From a virus: 21,263 nt of DNA. The stretch spans positions 1-21,263 of the IMG/VR virus record IMGVR_UViG_3300030012_000041. One strand, given 5' to 3'. Within the stretch, counting starts at the first letter, position 1. Each line of letters begins with the position of its first letter. Position numbers and translations under genes: made by a program. Under the pieces are notes generated by a model that saw only the letters and a list, made by a program, of their open reading frames with translations, made no database searches and had not been told where the DNA came from. This document shows positions 1 through 6,751 of this stretch, piece after piece.

Positions 1-22
1 GTTGCATTACTATTGTAGTACA

Positions 23-51
23 TAGACAAATTATTGTCAATGATATATAAT
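23..51 (+). promoter_or_regulatory. Sigma70-like promoter of the replication operon
   Basis: A -35-like TAGACA (23-28) and a consensus -10 TATAAT (46-51) are separated by exactly 17 nt. The expected start of transcription is about 57-59, giving a leader of about 60 nt before the primase-helicase start. The boxes are visible in the sequence; activity is inferred. Confidence 0.6.
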
Positions 52-55
52 AAGA

Positions 56-87
56 AAACCCTAAAGGGTGGAGTTCCTTCAGGGTTT
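56..87 (+). promoter_or_regulatory. Leader hairpin at the predicted 5' end of the replication mRNA
   Basis: AAACCCT (56-62) pairs with AGGGTTT (81-87). Inside it AAGG (64-67) pairs with CCTT (76-79), leaving one A/C mismatch and an 8-nt loop. The left arm coincides with the predicted transcription start, so the RNA would begin with a stem that may protect the 5' end from RNase E. Read on the minus strand, the stem is followed by TTTTCTT, so it could also terminate leftward transcripts. Confidence 0.45.
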
Positions 88-119
88 CAACATATAGTCT
101 ACAGTAGGTATTGTAACAC

Positions 120-2552
120 ATGAGTAACATAAATTTCATCCCCGAAATTCCATTGACATGGTTGACTTGTCCGATATATGCCGAGGGTGTATTACTACCG
201 AAAAGAAATGAGTCGAGTCCAGATAGATATTCTGACGGCAAAGTTCCTTTTGGTAGAGCGTGGAAAGAAGAACTTACAGTAAATGATTCTGCTCTGATGA
301 TTGAGAGAGAACCAGATAAGTTCAAAGCTATTGGTGTATTCACAGGTCAGAAGTCAGATGGTCTTGTGATATTTGACGTAGATAGGAACTTAGGTGTTAT
401 TGAAAAGAAATGGGGTAAAGATCTTAAAAAAGCACCAAAAGTTACATCACTTAGGAAAAATGCTGCTAAGTTTCTTTTCAAAGTTCCACAGGATCTTGTA
501 ACTGAAGTTGCTTCTATCTCACAGACTGCTGCTGGACAGGAAGGTTGGGAAGTTTTATGGGGAGGACAGGGTGTAATAGCTGGTGAATACCACAAAAAAG
601 GTGTAGGTAAAGGCGAATATAAATTGGAAGGTGATCTGTTTGACGTTCCAGTAGCTCCAGAATGGTTGCTATCTCGTATGAAGGATCAACATAAGAAAAA
701 TAATCAGGATGTTGATATTAAATATGTTGACAACAGATGGAGTAAACGTACCAAGGAAGAGAGGATTGCGATTATTAGTGGTTGCTTGAGTGTTATCGGA
801 CACAAAGGACCTAACCAAGAACATTATTGGTGGGAAATAGGTGCGATGATAAATAATGAGCTTCCAGGAATTGAAGGTTTAGAACTTTGGACAGAGTGGA
901 GTAAAAGAGATCCAGATTATGAACATTGTTGGGAAGAGGGTGAAGATCCTTGTGCTGCCAGATGGTATGCAACTTGGAGGAATGATGGTGCTAGATACAA
1001 TATGTCTCACCTCATTGAGTTAGCAGATAAGGTCGATCCAGAAAGAAAGAGATTTAAACAGGTTGGGCTGGATAAATTAATTGAAGATGTAGAGGCTATC
1101 CCACTTAGATACAAAGAGGAAGTGTTGGATGGTGAAGATCTTATTCAGCGATATATGGATATTGATAATGATCCTAAGAATGAGAACCCTGCACTACATA
1201 ACCAAGCGGTCCATAAATTAGCTATTGAAGCGAAGCGTGGTAATGCTGCTGAGATTGAGAGGTTAGTTGATACTCACGAAATGTTCAATAGAACTAAGGG
1301 TCAGAAGCCTTTAGCTATTGATGAGCTAGACGATACACCCTTTGAATATCTGATTCCAGGATTGCTACCTAAACCTTGGACATTGTTGGTTCATGCAGAT
1401 GGTGGTACAGGAAAGACTGCTATGTGTCAGACAGTGGCTAAACATATTGGACATGGAAAAGCATTTAATGTTTATGGTGCTTTAGTTAACGTTCCAGTTG
1501 GTAAGGTGCTTTGGTTGAACGGAGATCAGAACGAAAGGATATTGCGTAGGCAGATGAAACTTATTGGATGTGATAAAAATGTTCGGGTAGTTACTGAGTG
1601 GGATATGCAGTGGTACAGCAGATTCAAAAAGATGCAGAATAAATATGCTTACGATCTAGTAGTTATTGATAGTTTGGACGGCTGTAATGATAGCAACCCA
1701 TACGAAGAAAATAGGAGAGAGTATGCGTTGCCTATCAAAAAACTTGTTAGACGAAATGGACAGGATTTTCCTGCTTGTTCAATAATTATTATTCACCACA
1801 ATACCAAGGAAGGAAAGTTTAGGGGAACTACTGCGATTAAAAATGCGGTTGATGAAACTTGGAATATGAAAAAATTATCAATGAATGATGCTGCTGAGAT
1901 GGGTCTTACAGCAAATAGCAGATTAGTAAGCGTTGAGAAGTCCAGAGAGGATCGTGAAGGGCTTAGGATGATATTTACCCTTCTACCTGATTACACATAC
2001 TCTATAAGCCCTGCACCAGACCGTACAGAAGAGGTTGTGATAGACACTCCAAACAAACATACTTTGGACATATTGCGTTTGATGAGGACAGAAACTAAAC
2101 CTTGGTGCGTTAAAGATTTGGTAGATCACGATACTGTCGGTGGATCTCATAGAAAACGTGCCATAGTATATAGCTTAAATAAACTGGAAGATCAGAAATT
2201 GATTGAAGAAGTTGACGTTCCAAAAACTAAGAGTAGAGGAGGTAGACCATCTAAATTTTATAAAGCTGTTGGAAAGGAATTACCAAAGTCTTTTAGTTCC
2301 TTCCCGCGCGATATACCCCGAAATGATGTGTATAAACCCAATAATGTAGTTATTGGAACGGATTTGAACAACAATGAAAATTGTAAAAACCCTAATTTTG
2401 TAAAAACCTCGGAAGATAGTGGAGGTTTATACAAAGAGGAGGTTAATACAAAACCGATTGTTGTTGAAAACTCTTCCACTGGAACGAAAGAGGGTTTATA
2501 CACTGATGGGTCTGGGTATATAGAGGAAAACCAAAAATTCTGGGAGCAGTAG
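120..2552 (+). CDS. Primase-polymerase / RecA-fold helicase fusion protein
   Basis: This 810-residue protein probably primes and unwinds DNA at the phage replication fork. Residues about 15-185 look like a bifunctional primase-polymerase domain, with the metal-binding DxD at D86-V-D88 after GVFTGQKSDGL. The region where this fold normally carries a catalytic histidine reads KNAAKFLF (113-120), with no His. Residues about 208-300 resemble a primase C-terminal (PriCT-2) domain, rich in Trp. A RepA/AAA_25-type ATPase follows: Walker A ADGGTGKT (426-433, with Ala where the first Gly is usual), Walker B VVID (514-517) and HH at 559-560. Residues about 645-700 look like a winged helix, and the last 90 or so residues are Asn/Ser/Lys-rich and probably disordered. 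The ATG has no clear Shine-Dalgarno. The domain order matches phage and plasmid primase-helicases; the exact enzymatic activities are inferred. Confidence 0.9.
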   Translation: MSNINFIPEIPLTWLTCPIYAEGVLLPKRNESSPDRYSDGKVPFGRAWKEELTVNDSALMIEREPDKFKAIGVFTGQKSDGLVIFDVDRNLGVIEKKWGKDLKKAPKVTSLRKNAAKFLFKVPQDLVTEVASISQTAAGQEGWEVLWGGQGVIAGEYHKKGVGKGEYKLEGDLFDVPVAPEWLLSRMKDQHKKNNQDVDIKYVDNRWSKRTKEERIAIISGCLSVIGHKGPNQEHYWWEIGAMINNELPGIEGLELWTEWSKRDPDYEHCWEEGEDPCAARWYATWRNDGARYNMSHLIELADKVDPERKRFKQVGLDKLIEDVEAIPLRYKEEVLDGEDLIQRYMDIDNDPKNENPALHNQAVHKLAIEAKRGNAAEIERLVDTHEMFNRTKGQKPLAIDELDDTPFEYLIPGLLPKPWTLLVHADGGTGKTAMCQTVAKHIGHGKAFNVYGALVNVPVGKVLWLNGDQNERILRRQMKLIGCDKNVRVVTEWDMQWYSRFKKMQNKYAYDLVVIDSLDGCNDSNPYEENRREYALPIKKLVRRNGQDFPACSIIIIHHNTKEGKFRGTTAIKNAVDETWNMKKLSMNDAAEMGLTANSRLVSVEKSREDREGLRMIFTLLPDYTYSISPAPDRTEEVVIDTPNKHTLDILRLMRTETKPWCVKDLVDHDTVGGSHRKRAIVYSLNKLEDQKLIEEVDVPKTKSRGGRPSKFYKAVGKELPKSFSSFPRDIPRNDVYKPNNVVIGTDLNNNENCKNPNFVKTSEDSGGLYKEEVNTKPIVVENSSTGTKEGLYTDGSGYIEENQKFWEQ

Positions 2553-2555
2553 TAG

Positions 2556-2816
2556 TTGAAACAACCCATAATAAATGTCACTATCTACGAGGAAATAAAT
2601 CCCACCGAAGATAGTCCACTAGCTACTGTGCGTTACACAGAATACTCAAACAAAGAAAGAAATAAAGTTGAAAAAGTAAATCAGGTTGAATATCACGATC
2701 CAGAGTATTTTCATAGTGAGGTTTTACAGGCTGTTAGCTATGGACTTGATGTTTCTATATGCACACGGCTTAGTGTGAATACTTTACAAAAGAAGTTAAG
2801 TTACTGGACAAGATAA
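2556..2816 (+). CDS. Hypothetical protein, 86 aa, TTG start
   Basis: I do not recognise this family. The frame opens at a TTG 3 nt after the primase-helicase stop, with a GGGAG Shine-Dalgarno-like run at 2542-2546, 9 nt upstream. No ATG occurs near this point in the frame, so TTG is the only sensible start. The product is charged and soluble, with several Tyr and His (YHDPEYFH near residue 46). It has no membrane segment or known motif. Spacing implies translational coupling to the helicase, so a replication-accessory role is plausible but unproven. Confidence 0.65.
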   Translation: MKQPIINVTIYEEINPTEDSPLATVRYTEYSNKERNKVEKVNQVEYHDPEYFHSEVLQAVSYGLDVSICTRLSVNTLQKKLSYWTR

Positions 2817-2832
2817 TCTATTGTGCTACAAT
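2805..2832 (+). promoter_or_regulatory. Candidate promoter upstream of the DNA polymerase
   Basis: TGGACA (2805-2810) and TACAAT (2827-2832) are spaced by 16 nt, each one mismatch from the sigma70 consensus boxes. The pair lies across the end of the preceding gene, 26 nt before the polymerase ATG, in the longest intergenic gap of the replication module. Confidence 0.45.
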
Positions 2833-2858
2833 AATAGAGCATATTTATAGGTTCTCCC

Positions 2859-4721
2859 ATGACCTCAACAATTACTAAACAAGAATATTCTGTCTATTAC
2901 GGAATATCAGAATTAAAAAGATTGCAGACTGCTCACAGTCTTGCGTTTGATACAGAAACATTACAACTACAACCAGAAGAGGGTAAGCTCCGACTGATTC
3001 AGTTGGGGTCTTTTTCTTCTCGAACCATAGTAGTTATTGACTGCTTTGAACTGGAACGTAGCGATTGGAACTATTTAGAAGATTTTTTCAGTAGTACCAA
3101 TAGATATTGGCTGGCACACAACGCAGTATTTGATCTTGGCTGGTTACAAGAGCATGGCATATATCCAGAGGGATTTGTGCGTTGCAGTATGTTAGCCAGC
3201 AGATTACTTACAAATGGTATTCCACAGACTAAGCATGGTCTTGATGCACTAGCTAAAAGACAACTTGATATGAATATATCTAAGGAACAACAGAAGTCTG
3301 ATTGGGGTGCTGAGTATTTATCCAAAGAACAGTTAATCTATGCTGCGAAGGATATCGAAGTACTACTTGAATTAGATCAGGTATTGGACAGAAAGATAAG
3401 AAATGCACAATTAGATAGAGCTTATACATTGGAATGTAGGGCACTTCCAGCTATGGCCCAGATGTGGAGAACAGGACTACCCTGGAATAGGGAGGAGTTA
3501 GATCAATGTCGTATTGATTATGAAGATGACATTAAAGAACTTGGTAATGAATTTATTAGAGAACTTGATAACGACTTACCATCTGGAAAAAAGTTACCTA
3601 GAAATGAAGATGGCTCGTTCAACCTTCGTGCGAAAGACCAAGGCTCAAAAAGATTAGGTACTAAAAAGTATGCAGGATTCAATATTAAAAGTTCTAAGCA
3701 ACTATTAGAAAAACTTGAATTAGTCCTTGGTTATACACCAGTGAATAATGACGGTAAGCCTAGTGTTGCTAAAGATGCTTTGAAGAATTGTGCTGCTGAT
3801 TCTCCTACGATCCAAACACTTATGACTTGGAAACGTAGAGAAAAGCGTAGACAGATGATTGAGAGCATACAAGATAAGATGACTTTACACAGAAAGTTTA
3901 AGGATATTTATTTTGTTAGAGCATCTTATATGCAGTTAGGTGCAGATACAGGAAGAATGTCTAGTATCAAGCCAAATAATCAGCAGATACCAAGAGACTC
4001 GGAGTTTAGACAATGTGTGCAAGCTCCTTTGTACTGGAAGATTGTAGATGCTGACTTTTCGCAGATGGAGTTACGTCTTGCTGCTGCATTAGCTAAAGAC
4101 AAGAACATGACTGCTGCATTTCAACGTGGAGAGGATTTACACGACTATACGGCTAAACAAATGGGATGCGATAGACAGATCGCCAAATCTGCTAACTTTG
4201 GTTTGTTATATGGTGCTGGTGCTGAAGGTTTACGAAAGTATGCTGGAAGCAGTGGGGTCATCATGTCCAACGATGAAGCTGTAAAGATTCGGGATAACTG
4301 GCTCAATACATATAGTGGTATTCGAGATTGGCAAAGAGAGATGAATTATCTTTCACGATCCACCGAAGGCGATGAGTGGCCTGAGACTAGGGTTCCAGTA
4401 TCTAATATGCGTAGATTCTTAAAAGGTGATCTTAATAGAACTACTGTTAGATGCAATACACCGATCCAGGGTGCTGGTGCTGCGATATTAAAGTGTGCAT
4501 TGGGTAATTTATGGGCCAAAGTCAAAGAAGCGGGCGAAGATAAAGTAATGATTGCAGCAGCCGTTCACGATGAATTAATACTTCTTGTTAAGGAAGATTT
4601 AGCGGATGAGTGGGCTCAAATTCTTAAAACTACAATGGAAAAAGCGGAAGCAAAATGGTTAGGAGATGTTCCTGCATTAGCTGAAGTGTCTATTGGCGAC
4701 AAGTGGAGCGAAGTTCATTGA
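2859..4721 (+). CDS. polA: Family A DNA polymerase with 3'-5' exonuclease
   Basis: This replicative DNA polymerase has 620 residues, typical for phage family A enzymes that lack the 5' nuclease domain. The proofreading exonuclease is intact: Exo I FDTET (30-34), Exo II NAVFD (88-92) and Exo III YAAKD (161-165). The polymerase has motif A DADFSQMELR (397-406, catalytic D399), motif B from R439 through K443 to FGLLYG (447-452), and motif C HDE (570-572). The residue equivalent to E. coli Pol I 762 is Phe (F447). The ATG at 2859 has only a weak AGG upstream. The TGA stop overlaps a TTG that opens a 28-codon gene. With the primase-helicase upstream it makes up a minimal phage replisome. Confidence 0.97.
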   Translation: MTSTITKQEYSVYYGISELKRLQTAHSLAFDTETLQLQPEEGKLRLIQLGSFSSRTIVVIDCFELERSDWNYLEDFFSSTNRYWLAHNAVFDLGWLQEHGIYPEGFVRCSMLASRLLTNGIPQTKHGLDALAKRQLDMNISKEQQKSDWGAEYLSKEQLIYAAKDIEVLLELDQVLDRKIRNAQLDRAYTLECRALPAMAQMWRTGLPWNREELDQCRIDYEDDIKELGNEFIRELDNDLPSGKKLPRNEDGSFNLRAKDQGSKRLGTKKYAGFNIKSSKQLLEKLELVLGYTPVNNDGKPSVAKDALKNCAADSPTIQTLMTWKRREKRRQMIESIQDKMTLHRKFKDIYFVRASYMQLGADTGRMSSIKPNNQQIPRDSEFRQCVQAPLYWKIVDADFSQMELRLAAALAKDKNMTAAFQRGEDLHDYTAKQMGCDRQIAKSANFGLLYGAGAEGLRKYAGSSGVIMSNDEAVKIRDNWLNTYSGIRDWQREMNYLSRSTEGDEWPETRVPVSNMRRFLKGDLNRTTVRCNTPIQGAGAAILKCALGNLWAKVKEAGEDKVMIAAAVHDELILLVKEDLADEWAQILKTTMEKAEAKWLGDVPALAEVSIGDKWSEVH

Positions 4722-4804
4722 CAACACAAGATCGTATAAACGCAGCGTTGAAACGTATTGAAGAGCTAGAAACTTTAATTAAACTTTGGTCCAAACCTAA
4801 ATGA
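4718..4804 (+). CDS. Micro-gene, 28 aa, coupled on both sides
   Basis: A 28-codon frame opens at a TTG (4718) that overlaps the polymerase TGA, and closes with a TGA that overlaps the next gene's ATG (ATGA at 4801-4804). A GGAG at 4705-4708 sits 9 nt before the TTG. The peptide starts MTTQDRINAALKRIEELETL and is predicted to be an amphipathic helix or short coiled coil. Function is unknown. Perfect use of the 79-nt gap and overlaps at both ends argue for translation; the small size keeps confidence moderate. Confidence 0.55.
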   Translation: MTTQDRINAALKRIEELETLIKLWSKPK

Positions 4805-5091
4805 ATAGACTCCCACTGCATAAGTTGGGAGATTTCATAGAAAAAAGAGGTATGTCAGTCTTAGGGCATTGTTATAAATGCAATAAGATTATTTACCGCA
4901 CCCAACAAGAGGCCAAGAAAGAAGCATCAGACATGAGAAAACGGGGTAAAAACCATGCTTATGTCTATGCTTGTCCAAAAGGAAACGGATGGCATCTGAC
5001 ATCTATGAAACCAAGGAGCACCACAACTCCAAAAACTAGAAAGCCAGCTAAAAGCATGCAAACTAAAAAATTAAAAAGGTTTAGGAAATGA
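4801..5091 (+). CDS. Basic zinc-finger-like protein, 96 aa
   Basis: This is a probable small zinc-binding protein. HCYKC (23-27) provides a CxxC pair, and ACPKGNGWHLTS near residues 57-68 provides a further Cys and His. The C-terminal third is very basic (Lys/Arg/Thr/Pro), as in nucleic-acid-binding tails. The CxxC followed by a distal C...GWHLT arrangement is, from memory, widespread in small phage proteins of unknown function. Its ATG overlaps the preceding stop by 4 nt, and its own TGA overlaps the next ATG, so it lies inside a coupled run. DNA or RNA binding is inferred from composition only. Confidence 0.8.
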   Translation: MNRLPLHKLGDFIEKRGMSVLGHCYKCNKIIYRTQQEAKKEASDMRKRGKNHAYVYACPKGNGWHLTSMKPRSTTTPKTRKPAKSMQTKKLKRFRK

Positions 5092-5273
5092 TTGGTATTT
5101 GCAAAAATGAACACGGATGGTATATCTCCAAGCATAATAAACAGCTTGGAGTAAAATACTACAAGACCCTAACGGAGGTGATGCCTGTTGCTTATGCAGA
5201 AGAATATTCGAGTAGATCTAATGAAAGATCTGTACAAAGAGATTCCAAAGGCAACTACCAAAGACCTGGGTAG
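5088..5273 (+). CDS. Hypothetical protein, 61 aa, overlapped by the next gene
   Basis: The frame starts with an ATGA overlap on the preceding stop. Residues 1-42 (MIGICKNEHGWYISKHNKQL onwards) look like real coding sequence with a short beta-rich aromatic segment. The last 20 or so residues (Ser/Arg/Asn-rich) lie over the start of the next gene, in a different frame, and look like read-through. I do not recognise the family. The 86-nt overlap is unusual, so this gene is less certain than its neighbours. It may serve mainly to couple translation to the next gene. Confidence 0.5.
   Translation: MIGICKNEHGWYISKHNKQLGVKYYKTLTEVMPVAYAEEYSSRSNERSVQRDSKGNYQRPG
5174..5178 (+). promoter_or_regulatory. 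Strong Shine-Dalgarno GGAGG inside the upstream gene
   Basis: GGAGG lies 9 nt before the TTG at 5188 and 15 nt before the in-frame ATG at 5194. It is one of the few canonical ribosome binding sites in the window, and it selects the TTG/ATG start of the following gene although it lies within another reading frame. Confidence 0.6.
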
Positions 5274-5397
5274 TATCATTGAGTTTCTAAAAAGAGCTAG
5301 AGAGGTTCGTACAGGAAAGACTAAAAAACGCAGAGAAGCTAGAAAAAAGTATGTGGAAAAGCAACTTGATAAAGCCGATTTGCCTTTTTGGTGGTAG
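5188..5397 (+). CDS. Small basic helical protein, 69 aa
   Basis: This is an uncharacterised protein with many Lys/Arg residues, predicted mostly helical, ending in DLPFWW. The TTG start at 5188 (alternatively ATG 5194) is chosen because of the GGAGG at 5174-5178. The N-terminal half reads like a globular helical domain (DLMKDLYKEI, then TTKDLGSIIEFLKRAREVR) and the second half like a basic helix. No catalytic motif is visible. It overlaps the preceding gene by 86 nt in another frame. Nucleic-acid binding is possible from charge alone, and I cannot name a family. Confidence 0.7.
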   Translation: MLMQKNIRVDLMKDLYKEIPKATTKDLGSIIEFLKRAREVRTGKTKKRREARKKYVEKQLDKADLPFWW

Positions 5398-5421
5398 AGT
5401 AGTACAAGAACAACATTGTAA

Positions 5422-5667
5422 ATGGCTCTCAAACACGGAAACAAAAGCTATTATCAGGTACTAATCGACCCAAACAGAGCAGAACTTATAGAAAAAGTAG
5501 CTGACAAAGAGGGTATGCGTGGTACTGCATGGGTTAGAAAAGTAGCATATGAGGCTTTACAACGTGAATTTACTAGCTCAGAATATAAAATTGCTGAAGC
5601 CAAAGATGAGTTGATGTGGAGAGAATCTGTGCAAAGACGAATTGACGGACGAAAGCAGAAAGACTAA
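5422..5667 (+). CDS. Probable ribbon-helix-helix DNA-binding protein, 81 aa
   Basis: Residues about 9-50 show the pattern of a ribbon-helix-helix domain: a short beta strand (YYQVLID), helix A (PNRAELIEKVADKEG), a short turn, then helix B (GTAWVRKVAYEALQRE). The C-terminal 30 residues are charged and probably helical. Such proteins act as dimeric transcriptional regulators or antirepressors. The neighbours are small early-type genes, which fits a regulatory role. The start ATG follows a 24-nt spacer without a clear Shine-Dalgarno. The fold is assigned by eye and the target is unknown. Confidence 0.75.
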   Translation: MALKHGNKSYYQVLIDPNRAELIEKVADKEGMRGTAWVRKVAYEALQREFTSSEYKIAEAKDELMWRESVQRRIDGRKQKD

Positions 5668-5678
5668 ATACTGTGCCA

Positions 5679-5816
5679 ATGACAGAAAAACAGTATTATC
5701 AAGCACTAGCTAATTTGTCTGATAGATACCTGTTTGAAAATATGTCAAACAGAGAGTACGTAGAGCAAAGAAAGGCTATCGAAACTGACTACTTAAAAAC
5801 AATTTACAACAAGTAA
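5679..5816 (+). CDS. Hypothetical small protein, 45 aa
   Basis: This 45-codon ATG frame fills the gap between the ribbon-helix-helix gene (11 nt upstream) and the zinc-ribbon gene (2 nt downstream). The peptide begins MTEKQYYQALANLSDRYL and is charged, Tyr-rich and probably all-helical. It has no membrane segment and no motif I recognise. Tight packing in an operon and a natural amino-acid composition support it as a true gene. Confidence 0.7.
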   Translation: MTEKQYYQALANLSDRYLFENMSNREYVEQRKAIETDYLKTIYNK

Positions 5817-5818
5817 AA

Positions 5819-6016
5819 ATGAAAAGAATAACATGGGTCGAGTGCCCAGGCTGTAAGATGTACAGCGATCAGAAGGTTATCCGATCTGAAAGAAACTCAA
5901 AATTTATAACTGTTCGCAGACGACTCTGTTACGAGTGTGGACACAAATGGTTTACGATCCAGTATCCAGAAATGATAGTACCAGATATACAAGCTCGTTA
6001 TGCTTCTCGTGAGTGA
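5819..6016 (+). CDS. NrdR-like zinc-ribbon protein, 65 aa
   Basis: This zinc ribbon has two knuckles, C9-P-G-C12 and C37-Y-E-C40, the second in the context RRRLCYECGHKWFT. That closely follows the N-terminal zinc ribbon of NrdR, the repressor of ribonucleotide reductase genes. At 65 residues it has only the ribbon. The NrdR ATP-cone that senses dATP/ATP is absent, so it cannot be a full NrdR. It may be a stand-alone DNA-binding regulator or simply a structural zinc ribbon. Its end overlaps the end of the convergent leftward gene by 19 nt, with no terminator visible. Confidence 0.8.
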   Translation: MKRITWVECPGCKMYSDQKVIRSERNSKFITVRRRLCYECGHKWFTIQYPEMIVPDIQARYASRE

Positions 6017-6330
6017 TCTCTTAAGTGCTGTCTTATCTGTCTCACAAGTTTTACTTTTTCTACAAATAAACGAAATTTATAAAATAATTTGTTTTTAATT
6101 GGCGGTGTCTGTAATACGGCTAATTTTGCTTCAAGCTCTAGCATACGCATCATTGCGTTGGATAGTACAAGTTCGCTTCTTGCATGGTTCTTCATCATAT
6201 CTATGCAAAAAGCCTTTAGCTTATCTATATCATTACAACCCATAACTTCTCTACATCTCATCTCAACGGATAACTGTGTTTCAATAGGTAGAGGGGTTGA
6301 AATAAATCTTATGAAGCCATCATTCTTCAT
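5998..6330 (-). CDS. Hypothetical protein, 110 aa, last gene of a leftward trio
   Basis: A soluble, largely helical protein containing PLPIETQLSVEMRCREVMG near residue 13, a central helix pair, and a basic C-terminus. From memory the PLPIE-x-QL-x-x-E segment resembles a hypothetical family seen in cyanophages; I know no function. Its ATG overlaps the stop of the upstream 60-aa gene (ATGA at 6330-6327), implying translational coupling. A 126-codon frame on the opposite strand is rejected as its shadow. No signal peptide or catalytic motif is visible. Confidence 0.75.
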   Translation of the reverse strand: MKNDGFIRFISTPLPIETQLSVEMRCREVMGCNDIDKLKAFCIDMMKNHARSELVLSNAMMRMLELEAKLAVLQTPPIKNKLFYKFRLFVEKVKLVRQIRQHLRDHSREA

Positions 6331-6509
6331 CGTGGTAAAGATGATACTGGTCTACCTGGAAACAGTTGCTGCTCTAGAAAATCTACTGCCTGGTCGTCAA
6401 GGTCATTTGAAGTTTGTTTACAGATGGCTCGTAACAGATCTACAACTAACTGTTTACACGCTGATGTAGAAAGGAATTTAAGAAGTAAAGGCTTTAAAAT
6501 TTTTAGCAT
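6327..6509 (-). CDS. Small helical protein, 60 aa
   Basis: The sequence starts MLKILKPLLLKFLSTSACKQ and continues with VVDLLRAICKQTSNDLDDQAVDFLEQQLF. From memory, short proteins with a KPLL-like hydrophobic N-terminus and a T(D/S)N-x-(V/L)DD motif occur in many phages, with no assigned function. The N-terminal helix is amphipathic or hydrophobic and could associate with membranes, but there is no clear transmembrane span. It couples to the downstream 110-aa gene by a 4-nt overlap and follows the 53-aa membrane gene by 34 nt. Confidence 0.7.
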   Translation of the reverse strand: MLKILKPLLLKFLSTSACKQLVVDLLRAICKQTSNDLDDQAVDFLEQQLFPGRPVSSLPR

Positions 6510-6543
6510 TTTTGTAGTTTATCTATTCCAAACATACCAAATA

Positions 6544-6705
6544 TTAACGATTCTGACCTTCTATACGACTAACGGCTTTTTCTAACTGATTTAATCTGTT
6601 AAATAGCTCTCGAATATCTCTTTCTCTTCGATTGCTCATGTTAGACAGTACCATAAGAAAAGCGGTGGCTGCTGCTCCTATTAACGCTCCATATACCTCT
6701 GGCAT
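6544..6705 (-). CDS. Small membrane protein with C-terminal coil, 53 aa
   Basis: This leftward 53-codon frame starts at ATG 6705 and ends with TAA (6546-6544). Residues about 5-22 (YGALIGAAATAFLMVLSN) form one membrane helix. The rest is charged and heptad-like (RRERDIRELFNRLNQLEKAV), suggesting a cytoplasmic coiled coil. The one-helix-plus-coil plan recalls small phage holin or antiholin-like accessory proteins, but that is an analogy only. It is the first gene of a leftward trio and diverges from the 6752 membrane gene across 46 nt. Confidence 0.65.
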   Translation of the reverse strand: MPEVYGALIGAAATAFLMVLSNMSNRRERDIRELFNRLNQLEKAVSRIEGQNR

Positions 6706-6751
6706 TGATTTAAGCTATATTTATGTATAGTATGACTAATAAATCCTAGTT
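6706..6751. promoter_or_regulatory. Divergent intergenic region, probable promoters on both strands
   Basis: This 46-nt A+T-rich gap separates the leftward trio from the rightward exported-protein operon. A TATAGT (6726-6731) could be a rightward -10, but TTGATT (6705-6710) is only 15 nt upstream. No convincing leftward pair of boxes is seen. Promoter activity is inferred mainly from the divergent layout. Confidence 0.3.

Noticed and set aside
34-51. TTGTCA (34-39) as a -35 box for the TATAAT at 46-51
   Set aside because: The spacer would be only 6 nt. TAGACA at 23-28 gives the proper 17 nt.
2258-2581. 107-codon leftward frame over the end of the primase-helicase
   Set aside because: It lies against the low-complexity tail of a well-supported gene, has no operon context, and its start falls in the next gene.
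5214-5231. Two AGATCT palindromes 12 bp apart as an operator
   Set aside because: They lie inside a coding region and encode a short DL-x-KDL repeat; there is no promoter nearby to support an operator.
6089-6469. 126-codon rightward frame opposite the 110-aa and 60-aa leftward genes
   Set aside because: Its composition (Ile/Ser/Leu runs) is that of an antisense shadow. The leftward genes have coupled start/stop overlaps and recognisable patterns.
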